Assembly: GCF_000341005.1 (NCBI RefSeq)
Contig: NZ_ANBD01000153.1
Location: forward strand, 1 to 36,704
DNA from: Nocardiopsis alkaliphila YIM 80379
Lineage (GTDB): Bacteria; Actinomycetota; Actinomycetes; Streptosporangiales; Streptosporangiaceae
Reading direction: 5' to 3'
DNA length: 36,704 nt
The notes under the pieces were generated by a model that was not told where the DNA came from, ran no database searches, and saw only the letters and a list, made by a program, of their open reading frames with translations. The stretch's first letter is position 1. Each line of letters starts with the position of its first letter. Positions 16,194-23,960 of this stretch are shown in pieces. The position numbers and the translations under genes were made by a program.

Positions 16194-17452
16194 AACACCG
16201 TCAACACCACCGTGGCCAAGGCCGTGCAGGCCGCCAGTGGCCCGAACGCCGCCTGGTAGGAGCTGGGTTCCTCGGGCAGAGTCTGCAAAATCGCCCCCGC
16301 GGCGACGGTACAGACCACCGCGGTGGTGAAGCCGCTCATGTTGACCAGCCCCGACGCCACACCGGTACGGCTCGCTGGGATCCCATCACGGGCGAAGTCG
16401 AAGGAGATGGTGGGCGCGAGGGTCTGGCCGAGCACGCTGACCGCCATGACCGTGAGTCCCAGGGCCACCGGAACTCCACCCGGCCACACCACCAACAACA
16501 ACCACCCCAGGCTCAACGTCCCGCCCAGGGTGAGCGCCAGGTAGACGCGCACGTTCGGCCACCGGCCGATGAGCGCCCCGGCCACGGGCGCCAACCACAG
16601 CGCCCCCGCCGCCAGTCCGGTCAGGGTGAGCGCCGCCGTCGACTCGGCCAGCCCCAGTCCGCCCACGAGGAACGGAAAGCCCCACAGGACCATCATCATG
16701 GTGAACGGCGCCATGACGGCCGCGTGGTGCGCCATCCCGATCCGAGGGCCGTCGGCCTTCAGCGCCTCCTTGAGCGCCGCCCAGAGGGAAATGGGATCCG
16801 CGACGGTCGAGCGTCCGGCCGCACCGGCGGGCCGGTCTCGCACAACCAGGAGCACCAGGAGCGCCATCAGCACGGTGAGTCCGGTGGTCGCGAGGAAGGC
16901 CGCCACCCAGCCGATCCCACCGAGCGCCCAGGCCAGCGGGGCGGCGCTGGCCACCTGGCCGGTGCCACCGACCACCCCGGTCAGGCCGCTGACCAGCGCG
17001 TAGCGAGCGCGTGGGAACCACAGGGCGGCCAGTCGGATGACGTTGAGGAACACGAGTGCGTCCCCCAGACCGATGAGGAACCGACCCGCGACGGCCACCT
17101 CGATCCCGGGCGCCAGGGCGAACATGCAGGAACCGGCCGCCATCGCGGCCATGCCCATCACCAGCGTGTACCGCGGACCCAGTCGGTCGGCGAGCAGACC
17201 GGCGGGCACCTGGAGAAGGACGTAGACCAAGAGTTGGAGCATCGGCAGCAGGGAGAGCAGCGCGGGGCCGACGTCGAAACGACTCTGTGCCTCCAACGCG
17301 GCCACGCCCAGACCGTTGCGGTGCAGCATGGCGAGGAAGTAGCCACCCACGGCGACCCCCCACACCAGCCAGGCGCGCACGCCGCCCGTCGGTTCGGCGG
17401 GGGGTGCTCCGCCCCTTGAGGTCCTGTCACCGGATGTATCGGTCTGGGTCAC
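16166..17452 (-). CDS. Major facilitator superfamily transporter
   Basis: The protein (428 aa from the chosen start) has about twelve hydrophobic helices and a central charged loop near the middle (VRDRPAGAAGRSTVADP). LADRLGPRYTL after helix 2 is the MFS loop 2-3 signature G-x-x-x-D-R-x-G-R-R in relaxed form, and HRNGLGVA in helix 1 recalls nitrate/sialate/phthalate-type MFS members. The substrate cannot be read. The start is uncertain: GTG 17452 removes a low-complexity leader and has GAGGAG 12 bases upstream, while GTG 17509 and GTG 17497 are also open. It is a single gene, convergent with the SDR gene. There is no link to the thiopeptide cluster. Confidence 0.85.
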   Translation of the reverse strand: MTQTDTSGDRTSRGGAPPAEPTGGVRAWLVWGVAVGGYFLAMLHRNGLGVAALEAQSRFDVGPALLSLLPMLQLLVYVLLQVPAGLLADRLGPRYTLVMGMAAMAAGSCMFALAPGIEVAVAGRFLIGLGDALVFLNVIRLAALWFPRARYALVSGLTGVVGGTGQVASAAPLAWALGGIGWVAAFLATTGLTVLMALLVLLVVRDRPAGAAGRSTVADPISLWAALKEALKADGPRIGMAHHAAVMAPFTMMMVLWGFPFLVGGLGLAESTAALTLTGLAAGALWLAPVAGALIGRWPNVRVYLALTLGGTLSLGWLLLVVWPGGVPVALGLTVMAVSVLGQTLAPTISFDFARDGIPASRTGVASGLVNMSGFTTAVVCTVAAGAILQTLPEEPSSYQAAFGPLAACTALATVVLTVFIRRARPRR

Positions 17453-17509
17453 TTCGCCGCTTCTCTCCTCGTTGCGCGTCCTTCCAGTGTCCTCCACTCG
17501 GCCGAGCAC

Positions 17510-18016
17510 CCCTTACATCGGGGTGAGCGACCGCGCAAAGCGAGCGAGGATGACCGACGACGTGGTGGGTTCGAAAAGGCAAAGAGGAACCTTCAGAGGG
17601 CAAAGTACCTCTACCCTGCATAAAATTACCCTAAGTAACTCAATCATCCCCAGTAGTCATCGAATCGGGTGAGGCTCACTACAGCCAACGCACCCCCCAG
17701 CCGCGCACACCCCAACCCCAAAGGGCGAACGTGATTCCGAAATATAGGGCTTGAACTGCGTGTTCTCTCTTTGGACAAGTCGATACGCATCTGTTAAGTG
17801 TGATATGGGTCACTCGCAGAAGCCTCGACTACCAGGGGTCAGTTGCTGCTAGCATCCGGAGCGCGAAGAATAACTACGAGGTAACGACATCGTTCACGCC
17901 TCCTCAAGCTTCGCTCGAGGAAAGCCGTCAGGCGCCCCTCGGACCGCGGCGACGTGGCCGCAACAAGCACACACGGTCAGCACACCCGCGGTACCTCTAC
18001 GAACACTGGAGACACC
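17510..18016. other. Intergenic region of about 500 bases without a convincing gene
   Basis: GC content drops noticeably between about 17620 and 17880. Short open frames here (for example 17472-17672 and 17800-18237) have no ribosome site and coding-unlike composition, so I do not call them. The left part should hold the MFS promoter on the minus strand, and the right part the promoter of the gene at 18017. Confidence 0.6.
17825..17855 (+). promoter_or_regulatory. Candidate promoter for the 18017 gene pair
   Basis: TCGACT (17825-17830) and TAGCAT (17850-17855) are 19 bases apart. TTGGAC (17771-17776) and TTAAGT (17794-17799), 17 bases apart, is a second candidate. Neither matches consensus closely. 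The leader to the next gene would be about 160 bases. Confidence 0.3.
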
Positions 18017-18388
18017 TTGAGTCACTGGCGCCTGAACAACCCCCGGGCCTCCCGGGCGAAGTCGGTACTCGCCAGCCGGGTCAAGCACAAGCCCCGCCAC
18101 GCTTTCTGCGCCCAGCGCGCACTGACGGCACTGCTGACGGAACTCACCGCAGTGGCCACCCGCCCCCTCTACTGGTCGGGCACCTCCGACATGGCCGTCG
18201 CCTCCATCATGCGCGACGTCAACGTCTGGTGCCGTGACGGTCGATTCTTCTGGACCGACCTCTTTCAGGGCGGCACCATCTCACACCCGGCGAACGACCC
18301 CGCCGGCGCCGCCGCCCTGCTGAATCCCTTCGCTCAGGTCCCCGAGCCGGCGCACTACCACGCTCACCGCCGGCCGATCGCCGCCTGA
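18017..18388 (+). CDS. Hypothetical protein (123 aa)
   Basis: I do not recognise a named family. From TTG 18017 the protein has a basic N-terminus (residues 1-28), a helical middle (ALTALLTELTAVATR) and a segment DVNVWCRDGRFFWTDLFQGG followed by HPANDPAGAAALL. This last pattern, an Arg-Phe-Trp strand and then Asp-Pro-Ala-Gly-Ala-Ala, is seen in small actinobacterial proteins of unknown role. TTG is chosen because GGAG lies five bases upstream; GTG 17954 gives a Thr-rich, less likely N-terminus. Its stop is ten bases before the flavin oxidase start, so the two are probably cotranscribed. Confidence 0.6.
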   Translation: MSHWRLNNPRASRAKSVLASRVKHKPRHAFCAQRALTALLTELTAVATRPLYWSGTSDMAVASIMRDVNVWCRDGRFFWTDLFQGGTISHPANDPAGAAALLNPFAQVPEPAHYHAHRRPIAA

Positions 18389-18398
18389 CGCTTCCCAC

Positions 18399-19607
18399 GT
18401 GAACGAACGTCTGGACACCGACACCGTCGTGGTCGGCCTCGGCGCGATGGGCTCTCAGGCCCTGTGGCGCTTGGCACGTGAGGGCGTCGACGTGATCGGT
18501 GTCGAACAGTTCGCCCCTGGCCACGCCCGAGGCTCCAGTCACGGCGAATCCCGCATCATCCGGACCGCCTACCTGGAAGGTGCCGAGTACGTCCCCTTCG
18601 TCCACGCCGCCTGGCGTGCCTGGGACGAACTCCAAGACGCCGCCCAGGCCCGCCTCGTGGTCCGTTCCGGCGCCTTGATGCTCGGACCACCCGAGTCCGG
18701 GGCGATCAGCGGATCCGCGCTCGCGGCACGACGGCACGACCTCGCCCACGAACACCTGTCCGCCGAGGTCCTCGCCGAACGCCATCCCCGCCACCTCATG
18801 CGCCCGGACGAGGTCGGACTGTTCGAGGAGGCGGCCGGTGTGGTCCTTCCCGAACCCGCGATCCTCGCCGCCGTCCGACTGGCCCAGGAGGCCGGGGCGC
18901 GCGTACTGACCCACCGGGCCGTCACCCGGATCGAGCCCGACCCGGATCGCCCGCGCGTGTGGGTCGGTGACACCGAGATCCGGGCCCGCCGCGTCGTCGT
19001 CACCGCAGGGGCCTGGCTGCCCCGCCTACTCCCAGGTTTGGCCGACCTGGGCGGCGGTGTACGCGTGGAACGTCGTGTCCTCGGCTGGTTCCCGATCACC
19101 GGCCCCCTACCCGACACCGCCACCACTCCCGAGCCCGTCTTCGCCCGTGACGAACCCGACGGCACCCTCTGGTACGGGTTCCCCAGCCTCGACGGTGGCC
19201 GTACCATCAAGATCGGTGTCCACGCCGAATCCGCCGCGACCCGCGCCGCCGGTGCCCGGCGACCGGGCTCCCAGTGGGGTGAGCCCGTCGACCCCGACGT
19301 CGGCCCCCGCCCACCGGACCAGGACGACGCCCGCCGTCTCGGTGAGCTCGCCGCCGAACTGCGCGGGGTGGGTCCGCTGCCCGAACGCATGGCCTCCTGC
19401 ATGTACACGATGACCTCCGACGAGCACTTCGTCATCGGCCATCACCAAGGGTCGCCCGGCCTGGTCCTGGCCGGTGGCTTCTCCGGCCACGGGTTCAAGT
19501 TCGCCTCCGCCGTCGGCGTGGCCCTGGCCGACCTGGCCCGAACCGGCCGCACGGACCTGCCGATCGCCATGTTCGATCCACACCGCTGGGATTCGCGGCG
19601 AGGCTGA
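18399..19607 (+). CDS. FAD-dependent amine oxidase, SolA/MTOX or monomeric sarcosine oxidase family
   Basis: The 402-residue flavoenzyme of the DAO superfamily probably oxidises an N-methyl amino acid or similar secondary amine to aldehyde, amine and H2O2. VVVGLGAMGSQALWRL (about 11-26) is the dinucleotide-binding GxGxxG site, and ARGSSHGESRIIRTAY (about 44-59) is the family's hallmark after it. Cys in MASCMYTMTSDEHFVIG (near residue 333) is placed as the covalent 8-alpha-S-cysteinyl FAD anchor of MTOX/MSOX. The closing AGGFSGHGFKFAS matches the C-terminal FAD contact. The GTG start has no strong ribosome site, but follows the small upstream gene by 10 bases. The substrate is not determinable. 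Confidence 0.9.
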   Translation: MNERLDTDTVVVGLGAMGSQALWRLAREGVDVIGVEQFAPGHARGSSHGESRIIRTAYLEGAEYVPFVHAAWRAWDELQDAAQARLVVRSGALMLGPPESGAISGSALAARRHDLAHEHLSAEVLAERHPRHLMRPDEVGLFEEAAGVVLPEPAILAAVRLAQEAGARVLTHRAVTRIEPDPDRPRVWVGDTEIRARRVVVTAGAWLPRLLPGLADLGGGVRVERRVLGWFPITGPLPDTATTPEPVFARDEPDGTLWYGFPSLDGGRTIKIGVHAESAATRAAGARRPGSQWGEPVDPDVGPRPPDQDDARRLGELAAELRGVGPLPERMASCMYTMTSDEHFVIGHHQGSPGLVLAGGFSGHGFKFASAVGVALADLARTGRTDLPIAMFDPHRWDSRRG

Positions 19608-19689
19608 CCCGCTCCCCTCGTGGCTTCCCCCATTGGCCGAGGCCGAGCGAACGGAACAGGCCATGCCGCACGTCTCGGTCACAGACCGC

Positions 19690-19720
19690 ACGACACCCGT
19701 CACGGGGCACACGGTAAACT
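19690..19720 (+). promoter_or_regulatory. Candidate promoter of the kinase operon
   Basis: ACGACA (19690-19695) and TAAACT (19715-19720) are spaced by 19 bases, 40 bases before the first kinase start. The -10 match is fair and the -35 match partial. No operator is obvious. Confidence 0.35.
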
Positions 19721-19759
19721 TCGCCCGAACCCCCGTCCCACCCGAGCGTGAGAGTCCCC

Positions 19760-21856
19760 ATGCGCCAGCTCGCCGCTGACGATCCGCGTCGCATCGGCCC
19801 CTACCGGATCGTCGCGTTCCTGGGAGCGGGCGGTATGGGCCGCGTCTATCTGGGGCTGGACCGCGACGGGCGTCCCGCCGCCGTCAAGGTCGTGCGCGCC
19901 GAACACGCCTACGACCCCGCCTTCCGGGAGCGATTCGCGCACGAGTTGGCCCTGGCACAGCGCACGCACGGACCGAACGTCCCTCGGGTGTACGCGGCCG
20001 ACACCTCCGGCGAGGTGCCCTGGCTGGCCACCGAGTACGTGATGGGACCTTCCCTGCAACACCTGGTGGAAGGCGCCGGGCCGTTGCCCGAACGCTCCGC
20101 CGTCCTTCTCGGCCGTGGGATCGCCCAGACCCTGGTGGGCGTGCACCGGCAAGGCCTGGCCCACCTCGATCTGAAGCCCGGCAACGTCATGGTGGCCGCC
20201 GAGGGGCCCCAGCTGATCGACTTCGGTATCGCCCGGGCCGGCGAGGTCGACGACGCCGAAGGGGAAGGATTCACCGGTACCCCCGGTTACCTGGCTCCGG
20301 AGGTCGCCCGTGGCGAGGTCGGCGGAGCTCCCGCCGACGTCTTCGCGCTCGGCGGCATCCTCGTGCACGCCCTCACCGGCCGAGGCCCCTTCGGTGACGG
20401 CCACCCCGCCACCATCCTGTACCGCACCGTTAACTCCGCACCCGACATCAACGGCGTCCCCACCTCGCTGCGCGGCCTACTCTCCGCCTGCTTGGACAAG
20501 GATCCCAGCCGACGACCCACGGCGGAGGGGCTCCTTCACCTCCTCGGCGGCCCCCTCCCGCCGGCTCCGGAGGCGTCCGCGTGGTTGCCCCCCTTGGCCG
20601 TGGCGCGGATCGAGGACATCACGCGGCGCTACGGAGCGATCCAGCCCGACCCCGGGACGGGTACGAACAAACGCGGCCTTCTCGTGGTCGGTGCCGCCGT
20701 CGTGGCCCTCGGGCTCGTCGGCGGGTTCGGCGCCTGGACGTTGACCGATGCCCTGGGCGGTGGCGTGGAGACCGCCGGCGCCGTTGCGGGGGAGGACTCC
20801 GAGCAGGAGGTTCCCTCCGCCGGACGCCAGCAGTGCGACCCGACCGAGCACCTGGCGACGGAGTACGTGGACGCCGCCGAGGCCGACCCCACCATCCCCG
20901 GCGTCCCGGACGGGGTGCGGACCACCTTCTCCCACGACGGTTCCGTCCTCGCGGTACCCGGTCCTGGTGGCGTGGCGCTGTGGGACTGGGCGAATGGAAC
21001 CGAACTCGCACTGGTCGAAGCGACTCGAAGCGACGAGGACGGAGCCATCAGGTTCAGTCCGAACGACTGTCTCATCGCCTGGGCGAGTCCGACCGGAGCC
21101 CGGGTGTACTCGTTGGAGACCGGCGAGCTCACCGTGCACGCGCGGGGACGACCGTTGGAGGACGTCGCGTTCTCCCCGGATGGGACCACCCTCACCGTCG
21201 CCGATTCCGGGGAGGGCCACGAGGCATCGCTCTACGACATCGATCTGGACAGTGGTGAGACCACCCTGGTCTACGACCGCTCATCCGATGTCGACGAGGT
21301 CGTGTACTCACCCGAAGGCACCCACGTGGTCGGGCTGATCGGCCTCCTGGGGCGGCTGCACGTGTGGGATGGCGAAACGGGGGAGGTCGTCTTCACCGAA
21401 GAGGGGGTCCCCTCCTTGAACACCGGCTCCATGTTCGACCTCCTCGGTGAGGGAGAACTACTCTTCGGGCAACCCGGAGGCCCGGTCCACTACGACTTCG
21501 CCAGGGACGACGGGCAAGGATGGCAGTTCATCCCCGAGCCGGAGGAGGCCGAGGGTGAGCTCATCGAGTTCGCGTACAACCCCGCCACGCACCGCCTCTA
21601 CGCCTTCTACGCCACGGACCCCGAAGAGACCGGGCGCGACACGATCACCCTCGAACTCTTCGTCTGGGAGTACCGATCAGAGGACGAGTACGGCTTCGAG
21701 GTGCAACTGGAGGAAAGCGAGGTCGAACTAGAGCGACCCTCGCTGGGTCTGACCGTTCACCCCGAGGGTGAGGTGGTGGCCGGCTACGACACCGAGTCCG
21801 GACACGTCACCATCCTGGACCCGCTGACCCTACGAGAGCTCGACCACTTCGGCTGA
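19760..21856 (+). CDS. Receptor-like Ser/Thr protein kinase with extracellular beta-propeller domain (kinase 1)
   Basis: The 698-residue protein has a Hanks-type kinase domain (about 12-270): glycine loop LGAGGMGRVY (21-30), Lys43 in AVKVV, catalytic loop H135-L-D137-L-K139-P-G-N142, DFG at 154-156 and FTGTPGYLAPE. HLD replaces HRD, so it is a non-RD kinase, but all catalytic residues are present. A single membrane helix LLVVGAAVVALGLVGGFGAW lies near 305-325. The exported part (about 345-698) has repeated blades such as AFSPDGTTLTVADS, VYSPEGTHVVG and LTVHPEGEVVAGYD, typical of WD40/YVTN-like propellers, probably a ligand or cell-wall sensor. ATG 19760 is preferred to GTG 19748. It is first of three tandem paralogues. 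Confidence 0.92.
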   Translation: MRQLAADDPRRIGPYRIVAFLGAGGMGRVYLGLDRDGRPAAVKVVRAEHAYDPAFRERFAHELALAQRTHGPNVPRVYAADTSGEVPWLATEYVMGPSLQHLVEGAGPLPERSAVLLGRGIAQTLVGVHRQGLAHLDLKPGNVMVAAEGPQLIDFGIARAGEVDDAEGEGFTGTPGYLAPEVARGEVGGAPADVFALGGILVHALTGRGPFGDGHPATILYRTVNSAPDINGVPTSLRGLLSACLDKDPSRRPTAEGLLHLLGGPLPPAPEASAWLPPLAVARIEDITRRYGAIQPDPGTGTNKRGLLVVGAAVVALGLVGGFGAWTLTDALGGGVETAGAVAGEDSEQEVPSAGRQQCDPTEHLATEYVDAAEADPTIPGVPDGVRTTFSHDGSVLAVPGPGGVALWDWANGTELALVEATRSDEDGAIRFSPNDCLIAWASPTGARVYSLETGELTVHARGRPLEDVAFSPDGTTLTVADSGEGHEASLYDIDLDSGETTLVYDRSSDVDEVVYSPEGTHVVGLIGLLGRLHVWDGETGEVVFTEEGVPSLNTGSMFDLLGEGELLFGQPGGPVHYDFARDDGQGWQFIPEPEEAEGELIEFAYNPATHRLYAFYATDPEETGRDTITLELFVWEYRSEDEYGFEVQLEESEVELERPSLGLTVHPEGEVVAGYDTESGHVTILDPLTLRELDHFG

Positions 21857-21887
21857 ACCCGTTCCCCCTGGTAGAGCGAGGAGATCC

Positions 21888-23915
21888 ATGCTCCCCCTGA
21901 GCCCTCATGACCCGCCCGTGCTCGGTGTCCACCGCCTGCACGCGCGGCTGGGCGAGGACGCGTGCACACGCGTCTACCTGGCCTCCGCACCGGGTGGTCC
22001 ACCGTGTGCCCTGAAGATCGTCCGATCCGAATACACCTTTGACCCGGCGTTCCGTGACGCCTTCACCCACCTGGTCGACTCCGCCCGTGGGACGAACAGT
22101 CGGTACGTCGCTCCCGTCGTGGACGCCGACCCGCGGGCGGCCACCCCCTGGGTGGCCCTGAGCCGGCCGCTAGGTCCCACGCTCGCCGAGGTGGTCGACG
22201 CCCACGGTCCTCTGCCCCCGGCCGCCCTGCACCCATTGGCGCTCGCCCTCGCCCAAGGGCTGGCCGACCTGCACGCGGCCGGACACGTGCACGGCTCCCT
22301 GTGGCCGGATGGGGTCCTGATCGCCCGTGAGCACGCCGTCATCGCCGACGCCGGCTTCGAGTCGGCCGCCTCCGAGGTGGACCGTCGGCCACCGCATCCG
22401 TCGTTCGCGGCCCCGGAGGGCGGGACCACCCCCGCCACCGACGTGTTCGCCTGGGCGGCGACCCTGTGCTTCGCCGCGAGCGGGGTGAAAGGGCCCGCCG
22501 GGCTCGACCGGGTACCCCTTCAACTCCGTGGCCTGGTGGAAGCATGTCTGAAGGTCCGGCCGGTGCTGCGACCGGACTCCGTCGACCTGGTCCACATGCT
22601 CGGTGGTCCCGCGCCTTCCGGACCGTGGGGGCCCGACCTCGCCGCCGTGATCGATCGGCACGAGACCGAGGCCCGACGCTTCCTCCACGCGCACGGCTCC
22701 CAAGGAGAGAAGGGGCGTGGTCGCCGCAGGGTTCCGGCCCTGGTCGCGGCCGGGTTGGCCCTGGCCCTGGTCGCCGGGGTCGGCGTCGCATGGGGGTTGT
22801 CCCGTTCCGCTCCCGGCCCGGGGAAGGCCGGTGCCGCCTTCGAGCCGCGAGACAGCGGACTCATCACCGACGTGGGCTGCCGGGAAGGAGCCGTCGCGTT
22901 CCCGGCTCCTTCCGGAGAGATCGACGACTTGGATGCCACGGGGGTCGCGTTCTCCCCCGATGGCGACATCCTGGCCATCAGCAGCCTGGAACACGGACTC
23001 GGCCTGTGGAGCTGGCGTGAGGGCGAGGAGGTCGCCCGACCGGCCGGGGCCTTGGACGACCGGGGAGGGCCGCTGTTCACCCCGATCGGATGTACGGTGT
23101 CCGTACTCGCCCGGACTCCGTACGAAGGTGAGGGTGGCGCGTACACCACCGTCACCACCCATGACCTCTCCGCGGGCACTTCGGTGGAGCACCCCGGACC
23201 CCAGCCTCAACGAGCCCAAGAGGGCTTGGTCAGACCCCAGGCCGGTCTGGGTGCCGCCTTCTCCCCCTCCGGTGACCTCATGGCGGTGTTCGTCGACTCC
23301 TCACCCGAGCTCCACAAAGTGGGCATCGTCGACACGGCCACCGGGGAACAGATCGCGGAGTGGGGCCAGGAGTGGCCCCGAAGCGTTCAGCACCTGCGTT
23401 TCCTGGACGAGGAAAGGGTCGTCGCCGGCGGCTTCGACTCGATCACAATCCGCGACGCGATCAGTGGTGAGGAACAGCGGCTCATTCGGGACGCCACCAC
23501 GTCTGACTTCGCCCTCCTGCCTGGAGGCAACGAAATCGTGTACGTCGGCAACGAGCACCTCATCCACTGGAACCATGAGGAAGGCGTCGAACCGAACCGC
23601 TTCCCCATTCTCGACTTCTCCCAGGCGTGGGAGGACGGGGCCCGGATCACCGACCTGTCCGTGGACGCCGACCTCGGCCTCCTCCACTTCAGTTGGTCGC
23701 TCGACGTTCCCGGCACCGATGGTCGGCTCCGGGAGCACCACGGACACCTCTTCGATCTAGGAAACGGCACCGACCTGCTCGCCGAGGACGACTCTCCCGC
23801 GCCCCGACCGGTGGCCTTCCACCCCGATGGTGAGGTCATCGCCGCGATCCAAAGGGATGGGAGCGTCGCCCTCCTCGACCCAGGTTCCCTGGAAACCACT
23901 CGAGCGCTCCCCTGA
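21888..23915 (+). CDS. Receptor-like pseudokinase with extracellular propeller domain (kinase 2)
   Basis: The 675-residue paralogue of its neighbours has the same layout: kinase fold (1 to about 265), membrane helix near 281-305 (VPALVAAGLALALVAGVGVA), propeller-like ectodomain with AFSPDGDILAISS, AFSPSGDLMAVF and AFHPDGEVIAAI. The catalytic core is broken: the glycine loop reads LGEDACTRVY, HRD is H135-G-S137, catalytic-loop Lys139 is Trp and Asn142 is Gly, and DFG is D154-A-G. Lys43 (CALKIV) and Asp154 remain. The rest of the reading frame is intact, so selection keeps the protein. It probably acts as a regulator or heteromeric partner of kinases 1 and 3. GAGGAG four bases before the ATG fixes the start; the gap to kinase 1 is 31 bases. 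Confidence 0.9.
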   Translation: MLPLSPHDPPVLGVHRLHARLGEDACTRVYLASAPGGPPCALKIVRSEYTFDPAFRDAFTHLVDSARGTNSRYVAPVVDADPRAATPWVALSRPLGPTLAEVVDAHGPLPPAALHPLALALAQGLADLHAAGHVHGSLWPDGVLIAREHAVIADAGFESAASEVDRRPPHPSFAAPEGGTTPATDVFAWAATLCFAASGVKGPAGLDRVPLQLRGLVEACLKVRPVLRPDSVDLVHMLGGPAPSGPWGPDLAAVIDRHETEARRFLHAHGSQGEKGRGRRRVPALVAAGLALALVAGVGVAWGLSRSAPGPGKAGAAFEPRDSGLITDVGCREGAVAFPAPSGEIDDLDATGVAFSPDGDILAISSLEHGLGLWSWREGEEVARPAGALDDRGGPLFTPIGCTVSVLARTPYEGEGGAYTTVTTHDLSAGTSVEHPGPQPQRAQEGLVRPQAGLGAAFSPSGDLMAVFVDSSPELHKVGIVDTATGEQIAEWGQEWPRSVQHLRFLDEERVVAGGFDSITIRDAISGEEQRLIRDATTSDFALLPGGNEIVYVGNEHLIHWNHEEGVEPNRFPILDFSQAWEDGARITDLSVDADLGLLHFSWSLDVPGTDGRLREHHGHLFDLGNGTDLLAEDDSPAPRPVAFHPDGEVIAAIQRDGSVALLDPGSLETTRALP

Positions 23916-23960
23916 GACCGAGTGCCCTCGGGACCGCGCATCGACACAGGACGAGAAACC

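Noticed and set aside
17800-18237. Possible 145-aa protein in the intergenic gap
   Set aside because: It overlaps the better supported 18017 gene in another frame, has no ribosome site and has a low-complexity second half.
15276-19607. SDR, MFS transporter and amine oxidase as tailoring or export genes of the thiopeptide cluster
   Set aside because: They lie beyond a terminator and an independent acyl-CoA dehydrogenase unit, partly on the other strand, and have no coupling to the cluster.
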